Part shown: piece after piece, positions 52,506 to 61,156 of the stretch
Numbering within the stretch: the stretch's first letter is position 1
Layout of the letters: the number at the start of each line of letters is the position of its first letter
Source of the DNA: Ruegeria_C sp041537905
Lineage (GTDB): Bacteria > Pseudomonadota > Alphaproteobacteria > Rhodobacterales > Rhodobacteraceae
Length of the DNA stretch: 64,000 bases
Reading direction: 5' to 3'
Assembly (NCBI RefSeq): GCF_041537905.1
Contig: NZ_JBGRUO010000003.1
Span: forward strand, 186,001-250,000
Translations under genes and position numbers: made by a program
The notes under the pieces: model-generated
What the model was told of the DNA's origin: nothing
The model's database searches: none
What the model saw: only the letters and a program-made list of their open reading frames with translations

Positions 52506-53714
52506 ATGATCGACGGGTTCAGTCTGGCCCATGGGCGCAGCTATCTGGCTATTCCCGGCCCCTCGGTGATGCCCGACGCTGTGCTGCGCGCGATGCATCG
52601 GGCCTCGCCCAATATCTACGAAGGCGAACTGGTCGACCTGACCCATGCGCTGATCCCGGATCTGCTGCGGGTGGCGCGCAGCGATGGGGATGTGGCCATC
52701 TATATCGCGAATGGTCATGGTGTCTGGGAGGCGGCGCTTGCCAATGTCATCGCGCCCGGCGACCACGTTCTGAGCGTCGCCACCGGTGCATTTGGCCAGG
52801 GCTGGGCAGAGATGGCGCGCGGGCTTGGGGCCGAGGTCGAGGTGCTCGATTTCGGAACCCGCTAGGGTTGGGACCCGGAACAGGTGGTCGAGGCGCTGCG
52901 CGCAGACAAGGCGCATCGCATCAAGGCTGTGCTTGCGGTGCATGTGGATACGTCCAGCTCCGTGCGCAACGACATCCCGGCGCTGCGCAGGGCGCTGGAT
53001 GAGGCCGGGCATCCGGCGCTTCTGATGGCGGATTGCATCGCCTCGCTGGGCTGCGACCGGTTCGAGATGGATGCCTGGGGCGTCGATATCACGGTGGCGG
53101 CCTGTCAGAAGGGCCTGATGGTGCCCGCCGGTGTCGGGTTTGTCTTTTTCAACGATAAGGCGGCCTCGGTTCGCAGCGGCATGGAGCGGGTCTCGCGCTA
53201 CTGGGACTGGACCACGCGGGTCGATCCGCCCCTGTTCTATCAGTATTTCGGAGGCACGCCGCCGACACAGCATCTTTTTGGTCTCCGCGCTGCGCTGGAC
53301 CTGATCCATGCGGAAGGGATAGAAAATGTCTGGCGGCGGCACGCGGTTCTCGCACAGGCAATCTGGGCGGCCTGCGACGTCTGGGGCAGCGCGGGCACGC
53401 TGAAATTCAATATATCCGATCCCGCGCAGCGCTCGCATGCGGTGACTGCGCTGCATCTGGACGGGGCGAATGGCACCCGCCTGCGGCACTGGGTCGAGCA
53501 GAACCTTGGCCTGACCCTCGGCATCGGGCTAGGGCTGGCCGAATACCGGACGCCGGAATGGGATGGCAATTTCCGGCTGGGGCATATGGGCCATGTGAAC
53601 GGGCATATGATCCTGGGCTTGCTCGGCGGGATTGAGGCGGGCCTGACCGCGCTCGACATTCCCCATGGCGGCGGAGCGGTGGATGCTGCCGCACGCGTGA
53701 TTGCAGGGCTCTAG
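52506..53714 (+). pseudogene. Class V aminotransferase split by one in-frame TAG
   Basis: The full frame from ATG 52506 to the TAG at 53712 would code for about 402 residues of a serine-glyoxylate-type aminotransferase: LAIPGPSVMPDAVLRAMHRA at the start, the PLP lysine in AACQKGLMVPAG, and MGHVNGHMILGLLGGIE near the end. An in-frame TAG at 52863-52865 (after DFGTR, before GWDPE) stops translation at 119 residues, before the PLP lysine. Everything after it is intact in the same frame, with no second lesion. One base change from CAG, GAG, TCG or TTG would give it. This may be a recent nonsense mutation, a sequencing error, or readthrough; GTG 52884 is a possible internal restart. Confidence 0.85.
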
Positions 53715-53893
53715 GTGCCTCGTCTTGCGCGCAGGCGCGTGATCCCGTGGTTGAGCAGGGCCGCCAGCGCCAGCACCGCCAGCAACCCGTAAAGCGCCCA
53801 AATCACGATGAAAATCCATGTCAGGTTGATCCCGGCCATGATCAGGGCAGGCAGCGTGTAATCCGGTGCGCGGGGTATCCTGTGGTCGTCCAT
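53711..53893 (-). CDS. Small one- or two-helix membrane protein after the HisC-like gene
   Basis: A 60-residue protein beginning MDDHRIPRAPDYTLPAL, with a long hydrophobic stretch (about 17-47, MAGINLTWIFIVIWALYGLL) and a basic tail ending RLRARRGT. AGGA lies 6 bases before ATG 53893, and it follows the aminotransferase gene by 42 bases. From memory, similar small proteins occur beside this aminotransferase in related genomes, sometimes carrying the aminotransferase name by mistake. Its stop shares the bases CTAG with the stop of the convergent class V aminotransferase. Function unknown. Confidence 0.75.
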   Translation of the reverse strand: MDDHRIPRAPDYTLPALIMAGINLTWIFIVIWALYGLLAVLALAALLNHGITRLRARRGT

Positions 53894-53935
53894 GCCGATC
53901 CTGTCGGGCTCCTGTGCCGTTGCTGGCGCAGGATA

Positions 53936-55057
53936 TCAGCCCTTGGCGATCCGGTCCAATGCCCCCTCCAACGCGCGGGGCAGGGCGGCGGCAAAGGCGT
54001 CCAGATCAGCGTCGGTCCCGCAGCTGATGCGGATACAGCGGTTCTGGGGGGCGGAAAACGGCATGCGCACAAAAATGCCAAGCGCGATCAGGTTTTCCAG
54101 CACCTGCTTTGCAAATTCCGCATCACGCCCGCAATCTATGGCCACGAAATTGGCCGCAGAAGGCAGCGGTGTCAGCCCGTTTTGCCGCGCAATATCTGCG
54201 ATCCGCGCACGCGACCCGGCGATCCGGGCCGTCACATGGCTAAGCCACGCGCCGTCCTGCAAGGCCGCAAGGGCCGCGATCTGGGCCGAGCGGTTCATGC
54301 CGAAATGATTGCGTACCTTGTTGAAGGCGGCGATCAGTTCCGGCGCGCCGATCGCATAGCCGACGCGCGCGCCCGCCAGCCCGTGCGCCTTGGAGAATGT
54401 GCGCATGCGGATCACCCGTGGATCATCGGCGGTTATCGCGGCCGCGGTCCCTTCGGGCGCGCATTCGATATAGGCCTCGTCCAGCACCAGCAGCGTGCCT
54501 TCGGGCAGCTGTTCCAGTGCCGCAACGATCCGGTCGCCGGAATGCCAGCTGCCCATGGGATTGTCGGGATTGGCCAGATAGACCAGCTTGGCATCCGTCT
54601 CGGCGGCCTTGCCGAACAGCGCCTCTGGGTCCTCATGATCGTCGCGATAGGGCACCTTGTGCAGCACCCCGCCAAAGCCCGCCACATGGTAGTTGAAGGT
54701 GGGATAGGCCCCGTCAGAGGTCACCACCGCATCGCCCGGCCCCACCATCAGACGCACCAGATAGCCCAGCAAGCCGTCGATGCCTTCGCCCACCACGATA
54801 TTGTCGGGGCTCACGCCGTGATGCACGGCGAGCGCCCGCCGCAGATCGTGATTCTCCGGGTCGCCATACATCCACAAGCCGGCGGCGCTGTCCTGTAGCG
54901 CCGCGATGGCCTTGGGTGACGGGCCGAACACATTCTCATTCGCCCCGATCCGCGCCTCGAAAACCGCACCGCGTGCGCGCTCCTGCGTTTCCGGCCCGAC
55001 AAAGGGAACGGTTGCGGGCAGGGATTGGGCAAGCGGGGTATAGCGCGGATAGGTCAT
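53936..55057 (-). CDS. HisC-like class I/II aminotransferase
   Basis: PLP-dependent aminotransferase of the histidinol-phosphate type, 373 residues from ATG 55057. Lys223 in FSKAHGLAG binds PLP; NPDNPMGSW and LDEAYIE are the usual cofactor contacts. A longer frame reaches 55192, but it would overlap the divergent gene, so the short start is used although its ribosome site is weak. Such HisC-like proteins in this family may act in histidine or in phenylalanine/tyrosine synthesis; the substrate is not shown by the neighbours. Confidence 0.9.
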   Translation of the reverse strand: MTYPRYTPLAQSLPATVPFVGPETQERARGAVFEARIGANENVFGPSPKAIAALQDSAAGLWMYGDPENHDLRRALAVHHGVSPDNIVVGEGIDGLLGYLVRLMVGPGDAVVTSDGAYPTFNYHVAGFGGVLHKVPYRDDHEDPEALFGKAAETDAKLVYLANPDNPMGSWHSGDRIVAALEQLPEGTLLVLDEAYIECAPEGTAAAITADDPRVIRMRTFSKAHGLAGARVGYAIGAPELIAAFNKVRNHFGMNRSAQIAALAALQDGAWLSHVTARIAGSRARIADIARQNGLTPLPSAANFVAIDCGRDAEFAKQVLENLIALGIFVRMPFSAPQNRCIRISCGTDADLDAFAAALPRALEGALDRIAKG

Positions 55058-55157
55058 GGCTGCAGATAAACGGATCGCAGGCCGGGGAACAAGCCTTGCC
55101 TCGGGTCGGGGCTTGCTCCAAGACTTGCCTGACCACAATGGGAAGGCAGGGATTGTG

Positions 55158-56234
55158 ATGCGCATTTTGGGGTCGCTGGTGATAATCGCCATCGCCTATC
55201 TGTTGTTCTGGCCTGTCCCGGTGAACCCGGTTGCCTATGACCCGCCCAAAGCCCCGGGGTTCACGGGCGATTTCGCCATCAACCGGGTGTTGGACGAGAT
55301 GGAGCTGATCTCGCTGCCCGATGGCGAGCTGGGACCCGAAGATGTTGCGGTCACGCCGGATGGCCATGTCTATACCACCAGCCTGTCTGGCGATCTGTTT
55401 CGCATTGACGGGGCGGAACCGGTGCGGGTGGACACGCTTGGCGGGCGTCCGCTGGGCCTGAGGGGCGGGCCCGATGGCGCGCTTTATATCGCCGACAGCT
55501 TTCGCGGCCTGATGCGCTGGTCCGGCCCCGGCACGCTGGAAGGGCTGGTGTCCGAGATCGACGGCAAACCGGTGGTCTATGCCAACAACCTTGATGTGGC
55601 CCGCGATGGCACGATCTATTTCTCGAACTCGACGGACCGGTTCGATCCCGAGACCATGGGCGGGACGAAGCCAACCTCGATCATGGCGATCTGGGAACAA
55701 TCCGATACCGGATATGTCGCCCGCCGCGACCCGGATGGCACGGTCAAGAAGATCGCCGATGGCTTTGTCTATACCAATGGTGTGGCGCTATCCCCGGAGG
55801 AGGATTTCCTGCTGATCTCCGAGACCGGTCGCGCGCGGGTGCATCGGCTGTGGCTGACTGGCGAGAACGCGGGGCAGCGCGAGGTCTTTTTGGACAATCT
55901 GCCGGGCTATCCCGACAATCTCAAGGCGCAAGGCGACGGGACCTATTGGCTGGCTTTTGCGAGCCCGCGGGTGCCGTCGGAAAAGCTGATGCCATTCCCG
56001 TTCCTGCGCAAGGTGTTGTGGCGGCTGGGACCTCTGGTGCGCCCGGCCCCCATCCATCGCGGCATGGTCATCCAGTTTGATGGCGAGGGCAACATCCTGC
56101 GCAATCTGCAGGACCCGGAGGGGCGGCTGGGGATCACCACCAGCGCCAAGAAGATCAATGATACCTTCTATGTCATGACGCTGACCTCTCCCTGGTACGC
56201 GCGCATGCCCGCCGACAACCTGCCGCCGCGTTAG
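55158..56234 (+). CDS. SMP-30/strictosidine-synthase-like beta-propeller protein
   Basis: The 358-residue protein has an N-terminal membrane anchor (about 2-20) and six-bladed propeller repeats (PEDVAVTPDGHVYTTSLSG, VVYANNLDVARDGTIYFSNS, VYTNGVALSPEEDFLLISET). This is the pattern of APMAP-like lactonase or esterase relatives. An AGGGA site precedes ATG 55158; an earlier in-frame start would overlap the aminotransferase gene. It is not a close match to 6-phosphogluconolactonase, though the fold is related to gluconolactonases. Confidence 0.88.
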   Translation: MRILGSLVIIAIAYLLFWPVPVNPVAYDPPKAPGFTGDFAINRVLDEMELISLPDGELGPEDVAVTPDGHVYTTSLSGDLFRIDGAEPVRVDTLGGRPLGLRGGPDGALYIADSFRGLMRWSGPGTLEGLVSEIDGKPVVYANNLDVARDGTIYFSNSTDRFDPETMGGTKPTSIMAIWEQSDTGYVARRDPDGTVKKIADGFVYTNGVALSPEEDFLLISETGRARVHRLWLTGENAGQREVFLDNLPGYPDNLKAQGDGTYWLAFASPRVPSEKLMPFPFLRKVLWRLGPLVRPAPIHRGMVIQFDGEGNILRNLQDPEGRLGITTSAKKINDTFYVMTLTSPWYARMPADNLPPR

Positions 56235-56291
56235 AATGGACCCCCCCTCAGAACCCCATCATAGTAAGTGAACACCAAACCGGAGGATGAA

Positions 56292-57074
56292 ATGGCGCGC
56301 GTATCCGTCGAATATGAGAACCATGTCGCACATGTGACGCTGACCCGTAGCGACAAGATGAACGCGCTGGATGATGCAATGGTCAAGGCCATCATTGCCG
56401 CCGGTCAGGAGGTCGCCGCCTCGGATGCGCGTGCGGTGGTGCTGTCGGGCGAGGGGCCGAGCTTTTGCGCCGGTCTGGATGTGGCCAGTTTCGCAGCCGC
56501 GGCCGGGCGCGATAACGAGGCCTGGTTGAATGCGCGGGACTATCACGACGCCAACGAGATGCAGGAAGTGGCGCTGGTCTGGCGGCGCGTCCCCGTGCCG
56601 GTGATCGCAGCGCTCAAGGGCGCGGTTTATGGCGGCGGGCTGCAACTGGCGCTGGGTGCCGATATTCGTATCGCTGCACCGGACACCAAACTGGCGATCA
56701 TGGAGATGAAATGGGGCCTGATTCCCGATATGGGCGGCATGGTATTGTTGCCGCATCTGATGCGCTCGGACGTGCTGCGTCAGATGGTCTATACTGCCCG
56801 CCCCGTCTCGGCCGAGCGCGGCGCGGAATGGGGGCTGGTGACTGAAATTCATGACGATCCGCTTTCAGTGGCGCGCGCGCTGGCCGAAGAGATCGCCAGA
56901 AAATCGCCCTCCGCCATTCGCGCCGCCAAGCGGCTGATCGATCTGGCAGAGCAAGCCGGGCGTCAGGATGTATTGCTGGCCGAAACCGCCGAGCAGCTTT
57001 CGCTGATCGGCAAGGCGGATCAGATAGAGGTCATCGCCTCCAACATGCAGGGCCGCAAGCCAGCATTCAAATAG
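56292..57074 (+). CDS. Crotonase-family protein (enoyl-CoA hydratase-like)
   Basis: The 260-residue protein starts at ATG 56292, 5 bases after a GGAGG. It has the acyl-CoA contacts GEGPSFCAGLDVASF and GAVYGGGLQLALGADIRI. In rat mitochondrial hydratase the catalytic residues are Glu144 and Glu164, 20 apart; here the matching positions are Gln118 and Glu138. Loss of the first Glu makes ordinary hydratase activity doubtful and fits isomerase or hydrolase members better. The exact reaction is unknown. A VOC gene follows. Confidence 0.92.
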   Translation: MARVSVEYENHVAHVTLTRSDKMNALDDAMVKAIIAAGQEVAASDARAVVLSGEGPSFCAGLDVASFAAAAGRDNEAWLNARDYHDANEMQEVALVWRRVPVPVIAALKGAVYGGGLQLALGADIRIAAPDTKLAIMEMKWGLIPDMGGMVLLPHLMRSDVLRQMVYTARPVSAERGAEWGLVTEIHDDPLSVARALAEEIARKSPSAIRAAKRLIDLAEQAGRQDVLLAETAEQLSLIGKADQIEVIASNMQGRKPAFK

Positions 57075-57085
57075 AGGCCGGATCA

Positions 57086-57451
57086 TTGCATCCGCCGCTG
57101 TCACGCCTCGTGCTCTATACCAAGCGCATGGAGGAAATGGTTGCGTTCTACACGCTGCATTTCGGGTATCGCGCGGATCGGCGTGACGGTGATCGGATCG
57201 TCGAACTGATCCCGCTAGGGCCGGGTGCTCACCTGATGCTGCACCCCGCGGGGAAGGCCACGCGAGAGGGGCAGGTCGTGGTCAAACTGGTCTTCGATGT
57301 GCCCGATGTGGCGGCGTTCTGCGCGCAGGCGCGGGAGCGGGGTCTGGAATTCGGCGCGATCCACAAGGCTGACGGGTATGAGTTCGCAAATGCCAAAGAC
57401 CCGTCGAAAAATGCGATCTCGGTATCCAGCCGCGCCTTTGCCGTGCGCTAG
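57086..57451 (+). CDS. VOC-family protein
   Basis: A 121-residue glyoxalase/bleomycin-resistance fold protein (RLVLYTKRMEEMVAFYTLHF, VKLVFDVPDVAAFCAQAR). The start is uncertain: TTG 57086 with AGAGG upstream is used; a GTG 8 codons later is possible. It lies 11 bases after the crotonase gene and shares its stop bases CTAG with the convergent gene. Substrate unknown. Confidence 0.8.
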   Translation: MHPPLSRLVLYTKRMEEMVAFYTLHFGYRADRRDGDRIVELIPLGPGAHLMLHPAGKATREGQVVVKLVFDVPDVAAFCAQARERGLEFGAIHKADGYEFANAKDPSKNAISVSSRAFAVR

Positions 57452-57780
57452 CGCATGAAGCTGCGGCGCGCGTCGCGGGCCATGTTATAGCGCATCTCCA
57501 GCTCTGCGATCCGCGCCATCGCCGCTTTGCGCGCGGCGGGATCGGTCAGGTTCGAATAATCCGCCCGCGCGGCATCCAGTTCCTTTTTGAGTGTGAACTC
57601 TTCCGGCAGAACGCCCGCCTGCGCCATGATCCTGTGGCCTGCAGCCAGCGCCGGGTCGCTCATTGCCTCGCCCGAGCGGTCGGGCAGGGGCTGGCCTTCG
57701 CCTTGCAGCCCGTCAAGCTGACCCTCGGCCCTGGCCTTGAGGATCTGACGTTCGGCGAGGTTTCGTGTGGTCCGTGTCAT
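57448..57780 (-). CDS. DUF1992 (DnaJ C28-like) protein
   Basis: A 110-residue protein with the DUF1992 signature LAERQILKARAEGQLDGLQG and GQPLPDRSG near the N-terminus and a helical, charged C-terminal half (LEMRYNMARDARRSF). The family, related to the conserved region of DnaJ homologue C28, has no assigned function. It follows valS on the same strand behind a terminator. Confidence 0.92.
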   Translation of the reverse strand: MTRTTRNLAERQILKARAEGQLDGLQGEGQPLPDRSGEAMSDPALAAGHRIMAQAGVLPEEFTLKKELDAARADYSNLTDPAARKAAMARIAELEMRYNMARDARRSFMR

Positions 57781-57796
57781 GCCGGCAGCCTAACGC

Positions 57797-57827
57797 AAAA
57801 CCCCGCCGGGCGCGAGCGCGGCGGGGC
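57797..57827 (-). terminator. Terminator after valS
   Basis: On the minus strand GCCCCGCCG pairs with CGGCGGGG around a GC-rich loop, followed by TTTTGCG. It lies 31 bases past the valS stop. Confidence 0.85.
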
Positions 57828-57857
57828 TGAAAGGACGTGTTGCGGCAACGAAACCGG

Positions 57858-60800
57858 TCAGGCGATCTCGGCCAGACGGGCGAGAGCTTCGTTCAGCTTG
57901 GCCTCTTCTTCTTCGCGGGCGGCGAGATTGGCCTTGGCCTCCGCCACAACCTCTTCCGGGGCCGAGGCCGCGAATTTCGGGTTGTTCAGACGCCCGCGCA
58001 ATCCACCCAATTCCTTGGCCAGCTTGCCTTTGGCTTTCTCCAGCCGTTCCTTTTCCGCACCGATATCAATGATATCTGCCAGTGGCAGGCCGAAGGACGC
58101 ACCGGGAGCGGCGATCGAGATGGTGCCTTTGGGCAGGTCTTCGGCTTTGGTCAGGCTGTCGATCCGCGCGAGGCGTTTGATCAGCGTCTCGTTGCGGTCC
58201 CAGGCGGCCTGGCCGTTGGCGTCTATCTCCGTCACCAGCATCGGCACATAGAGGCCAGCCGGAACCCGCATCTGCGCACGGGCTGAGCGGGTGTTTTCGA
58301 TCACCGAGATCACCCAGGTCATCTCTCGATCCGCATCCGCCTCCACCAGATCAGCGGCGGCGTAGGACGGCCAGTCAGCGTGAACGATCATCTTGGAGCG
58401 GTTGGCAGTCAGGCCCCACAGCTCTTCGGTGACAAAGGGCATGATCGGATGCAGCAACACCATGCATTGATCCAGAACCCAGCGCATGGTGGCGCGGGTC
58501 TCGGCCTGTGCCTCGGCATCATCCCCCTGCAGCAGCGGTTTGGAGAGTTCTACATACCAGTCGCAGACCTTGCCCCAGACAAAGGCATAGAGCCCGTTGG
58601 CGGCATCATTGAAGCGATAGCTCTCCAGCGCCGCGTCGACCTCTTCCCGCACGCGGGCAGTCTCGCCAATGATCCAGCGGTTCACGGCGGCCTTGGGTTT
58701 CAGATCGGCCACGTCCAGTTGCGGGACGGCGTCAGTGAAGACCTCGTTCATCTCGGCAAAGCGGACAGCGTTCCACAGCTTGGTGCCGAAATTGCGATAA
58801 CCGGTGATGCGTTCGCGCGACAGTTTCAGCACGCCGCCAATCGCCGCCATCGAGGCGTTGGTAAAGCGCAGCGCGTCGGCACCGAATTCATCCACGATTT
58901 CCAGCGGGTCGATGACATTGCCGGTGGTCTTGGACATCTTCTTGCCCTTCTCGTCGCGGACGAGCTGGTGCAGGTAGACGGTGTGGAACGGGATCTGATC
59001 GACCACGGCCAGCTGCATCATCATCATCCGGGCGACCCAGAAGAACAGGATGTCGAACCCGGTGACCAGAACATCCGTAGGGAAGTAACGTTCCAGTTCC
59101 TCGGTCTGCTCGGGCCAGCCCAGCGTGCCGATGGGCCAGAGGCCGGAAGAGAACCAGGTGTCGAGCACGTCGGGGTCGCGCCAGACCGGATAGACCAGCT
59201 TGGTGGGGTCCTGTTCGACTGCGTATTGCGCAAGGCTTTCGGCGAATTGATGGATCGCCTCGTGCTTGTCGGCAACCTCGATAACGCTTGCATGACTCAG
59301 CGGGCTGGGAATGTTGGCGTTGTCGTCGAAGAATTTCTCGGTGACAGCCTCAAGGCTTGCCGCGCATTCCATGACATTGCCACGATGCAGCATGCCGCCT
59401 TCGTTCAGCAGGCGACCGAGTTCGACCAGATCAAGCGCGCCCTCATCCTCGTCGCCCTTGAAGTCCTCGGCGGACAGATCGAGCCCATACCAGACCGGTA
59501 TCTGATGCCCCCACCAAAGCTGGCGCGAGATGCACCAGGGTTCGATGTTTTCCAGCCAGTGGTAATAGGTCTTCTCGCCCGACTCGGGGATGATCTTGAC
59601 CGTGCCATCCTTGACCGCATCCAGCGCAGGGCCAACGACTTTTTCCGCGTCAACGAACCACTGGTCGGTGAACATCGGCTCGATCACGACCTTCGAACGG
59701 TCGCCAAAGGGCTGCATGATCGGCTTGCTCTCGACCAGCGGAACCAGCGCGGCGGGATCGTCCTCCTCTCCGAGCTTGGTGCCCAGAACCGGATCATCGG
59801 CACGGGTCATCACGGCCAGACCGTCGGCGGTGATCTCTTCGACGACCTTTGTGCGCGCCTCGAACCGGTCGAGCCCGCGCAGGTGATCGGGGACGAGATT
59901 GATCGCGTCGATCTCGTTCTCGGTGAAGGCGCGCCCGCGTGCAAATTCCTGCGCCTTGCCAGCTTCGTCGGCATAAGGCGCACCATCGGCCCGCATCGCG
60001 CCGCGCGTATCCATCAGGCGGTACATCGGGATACCGCCACGCTTGGCCACCATGTTGTCGTTGAAGTCATGCGCGCCGGTGATCTTCACCGCGCCCGAGC
60101 CGAAATCGGGATCGGGGTAGTCATCGGTGATAATCGGAATCTGACGGCGATGCTCTTTCGGGCCAACCGGGATTTCGCAGAGTTTCCCGACAATTGGCGC
60201 ATACCGCTCGTCCGAGGGATGAACCGCCACCGCGCCGTCGCCCAGCATGGTTTCGGGGCGCGTGGTTGCGATCGAGATATAGTCGCGCTCTTCCTCAAGC
60301 ACGATATTCCCGTCCTCGTCTTTCTCAACGTAAGTGTAGGTCTCGCCCCCCGCCAGCGGATACTTGAAGTGCCACATAGACCCAGGCGTTTCGATATTCT
60401 CGACTTCAAGATCCGAGATCGCGGTTTCGAAATGCGGGTCCCAGTTGACCAGCCGCTTGCCGCGATAGATCAGGCCCTTGTTGTACATCTCAACAAAGAC
60501 CTTGATCACCGCGTCATGGAAATTGGCCGAGTTCTCATGCCCCGTGCGCGGATCACCCGCCGCACCGGCCATGGTGAACGCGTTGCGTGACCAGTCGCAG
60601 GAGGCGCCCAGACGTTTCAGCTGTTCAATGATCGTGCCGCCGTATTCGCCCTTCCACTCCCAGACTTTCTCAAGGAATTTCTCGCGGCCCAACTCGCGCC
60701 GACCGGGCTGTTGGGTCAGCATCAGCATCTTTTCCACCTGCATCTGCGTGGCGATGCCTGCATGGTCCTGACCGGGCTGCCACAGCGTGTCGAAGCCGCG

Positions 60801-61013
60801 CATGCGGTGCCAGCGGATCAGGATATCCTGCAGCGTGTTGTTGAACGCATGGCCCACATGCAGGGCACCCGTCACGTTGGGCGGCGGGATCATGACGGTA
60901 AAGCTCTCGTCGCGCGATCTGTTCGCGCCTGCCTTGAAGGCTCCGGCCTGTTCCCAGGCCTCATAGATGCGGGCCTCGGCCTCGGCCGCGTTGAATGTCT
61001 TTTCCATCGCCAT
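57858..61013 (-). CDS. valS: Valyl-tRNA synthetase
   Basis: Class I aminoacyl-tRNA synthetase, 1051 residues. The HIGH-type motif is HVGH (52-55) in PPPNVTGALHVGH, and the KMSKS motif is KMSKT in KGKKMSKTTGNVID. A large editing insertion lies between them, and the C-terminus forms the tRNA-binding coiled coil (KERLEKAKGKLAKELGGLRG). The first Met or the third residue Met could start the protein. The length is above the typical 880-950 but normal for alphaproteobacteria. Confidence 0.98.
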   Translation of the reverse strand: MAMEKTFNAAEAEARIYEAWEQAGAFKAGANRSRDESFTVMIPPPNVTGALHVGHAFNNTLQDILIRWHRMRGFDTLWQPGQDHAGIATQMQVEKMLMLTQQPGRRELGREKFLEKVWEWKGEYGGTIIEQLKRLGASCDWSRNAFTMAGAAGDPRTGHENSANFHDAVIKVFVEMYNKGLIYRGKRLVNWDPHFETAISDLEVENIETPGSMWHFKYPLAGGETYTYVEKDEDGNIVLEEERDYISIATTRPETMLGDGAVAVHPSDERYAPIVGKLCEIPVGPKEHRRQIPIITDDYPDPDFGSGAVKITGAHDFNDNMVAKRGGIPMYRLMDTRGAMRADGAPYADEAGKAQEFARGRAFTENEIDAINLVPDHLRGLDRFEARTKVVEEITADGLAVMTRADDPVLGTKLGEEDDPAALVPLVESKPIMQPFGDRSKVVIEPMFTDQWFVDAEKVVGPALDAVKDGTVKIIPESGEKTYYHWLENIEPWCISRQLWWGHQIPVWYGLDLSAEDFKGDEDEGALDLVELGRLLNEGGMLHRGNVMECAASLEAVTEKFFDDNANIPSPLSHASVIEVADKHEAIHQFAESLAQYAVEQDPTKLVYPVWRDPDVLDTWFSSGLWPIGTLGWPEQTEELERYFPTDVLVTGFDILFFWVARMMMMQLAVVDQIPFHTVYLHQLVRDEKGKKMSKTTGNVIDPLEIVDEFGADALRFTNASMAAIGGVLKLSRERITGYRNFGTKLWNAVRFAEMNEVFTDAVPQLDVADLKPKAAVNRWIIGETARVREEVDAALESYRFNDAANGLYAFVWGKVCDWYVELSKPLLQGDDAEAQAETRATMRWVLDQCMVLLHPIMPFVTEELWGLTANRSKMIVHADWPSYAAADLVEADADREMTWVISVIENTRSARAQMRVPAGLYVPMLVTEIDANGQAAWDRNETLIKRLARIDSLTKAEDLPKGTISIAAPGASFGLPLADIIDIGAEKERLEKAKGKLAKELGGLRGRLNNPKFAASAPEEVVAEAKANLAAREEEEAKLNEALARLAEIA

Positions 61014-61104
61014 GGGATGCGTCCTGCGTCAACGAATTCGGGTCAGCGACTGCAATAGCGAATGGGGTCGGGAAGGGGAAGGGCACATGCCGCTTTTGCG
61101 CAGG

Positions 61105-61134
61105 CAAACGCACCGCCAGAGGTCCGGCGGTGCG
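61105..61134 (-). terminator. Stem-loop after the molybdoenzyme large-subunit gene
   Basis: On the minus strand CGCACCGCC (61134-61126) and GGCGGTGCG (61117-61109) form a 9-bp perfect stem with an 8-base loop, followed by TTTG. A weak U-tract makes it a probable rather than certain terminator. Confidence 0.7.
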
Positions 61135-61156
61135 TTCAACTTACCTGTGGGACGCC

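Noticed and set aside
52863..52865. Pyrrolysine or other recoding at the amber codon
   Set aside because: No PylT-like tRNA or PylS is in the window and the family has no unusual residue there; nonsense mutation or sequencing error is simpler.
55158..56234. Missing 6-phosphogluconolactonase of the ED pathway
   Set aside because: The propeller protein is membrane anchored, of the strictosidine-synthase-like type, and outside the zwf operon; the link is too weak.
58380..60590. A 736-codon open frame antisense to valS
   Set aside because: It lies wholly inside valS in the complementary frame, is rich in His/Arg/Asp/Gly combinations typical of antisense reading of GC-rich genes, and has no family motif.
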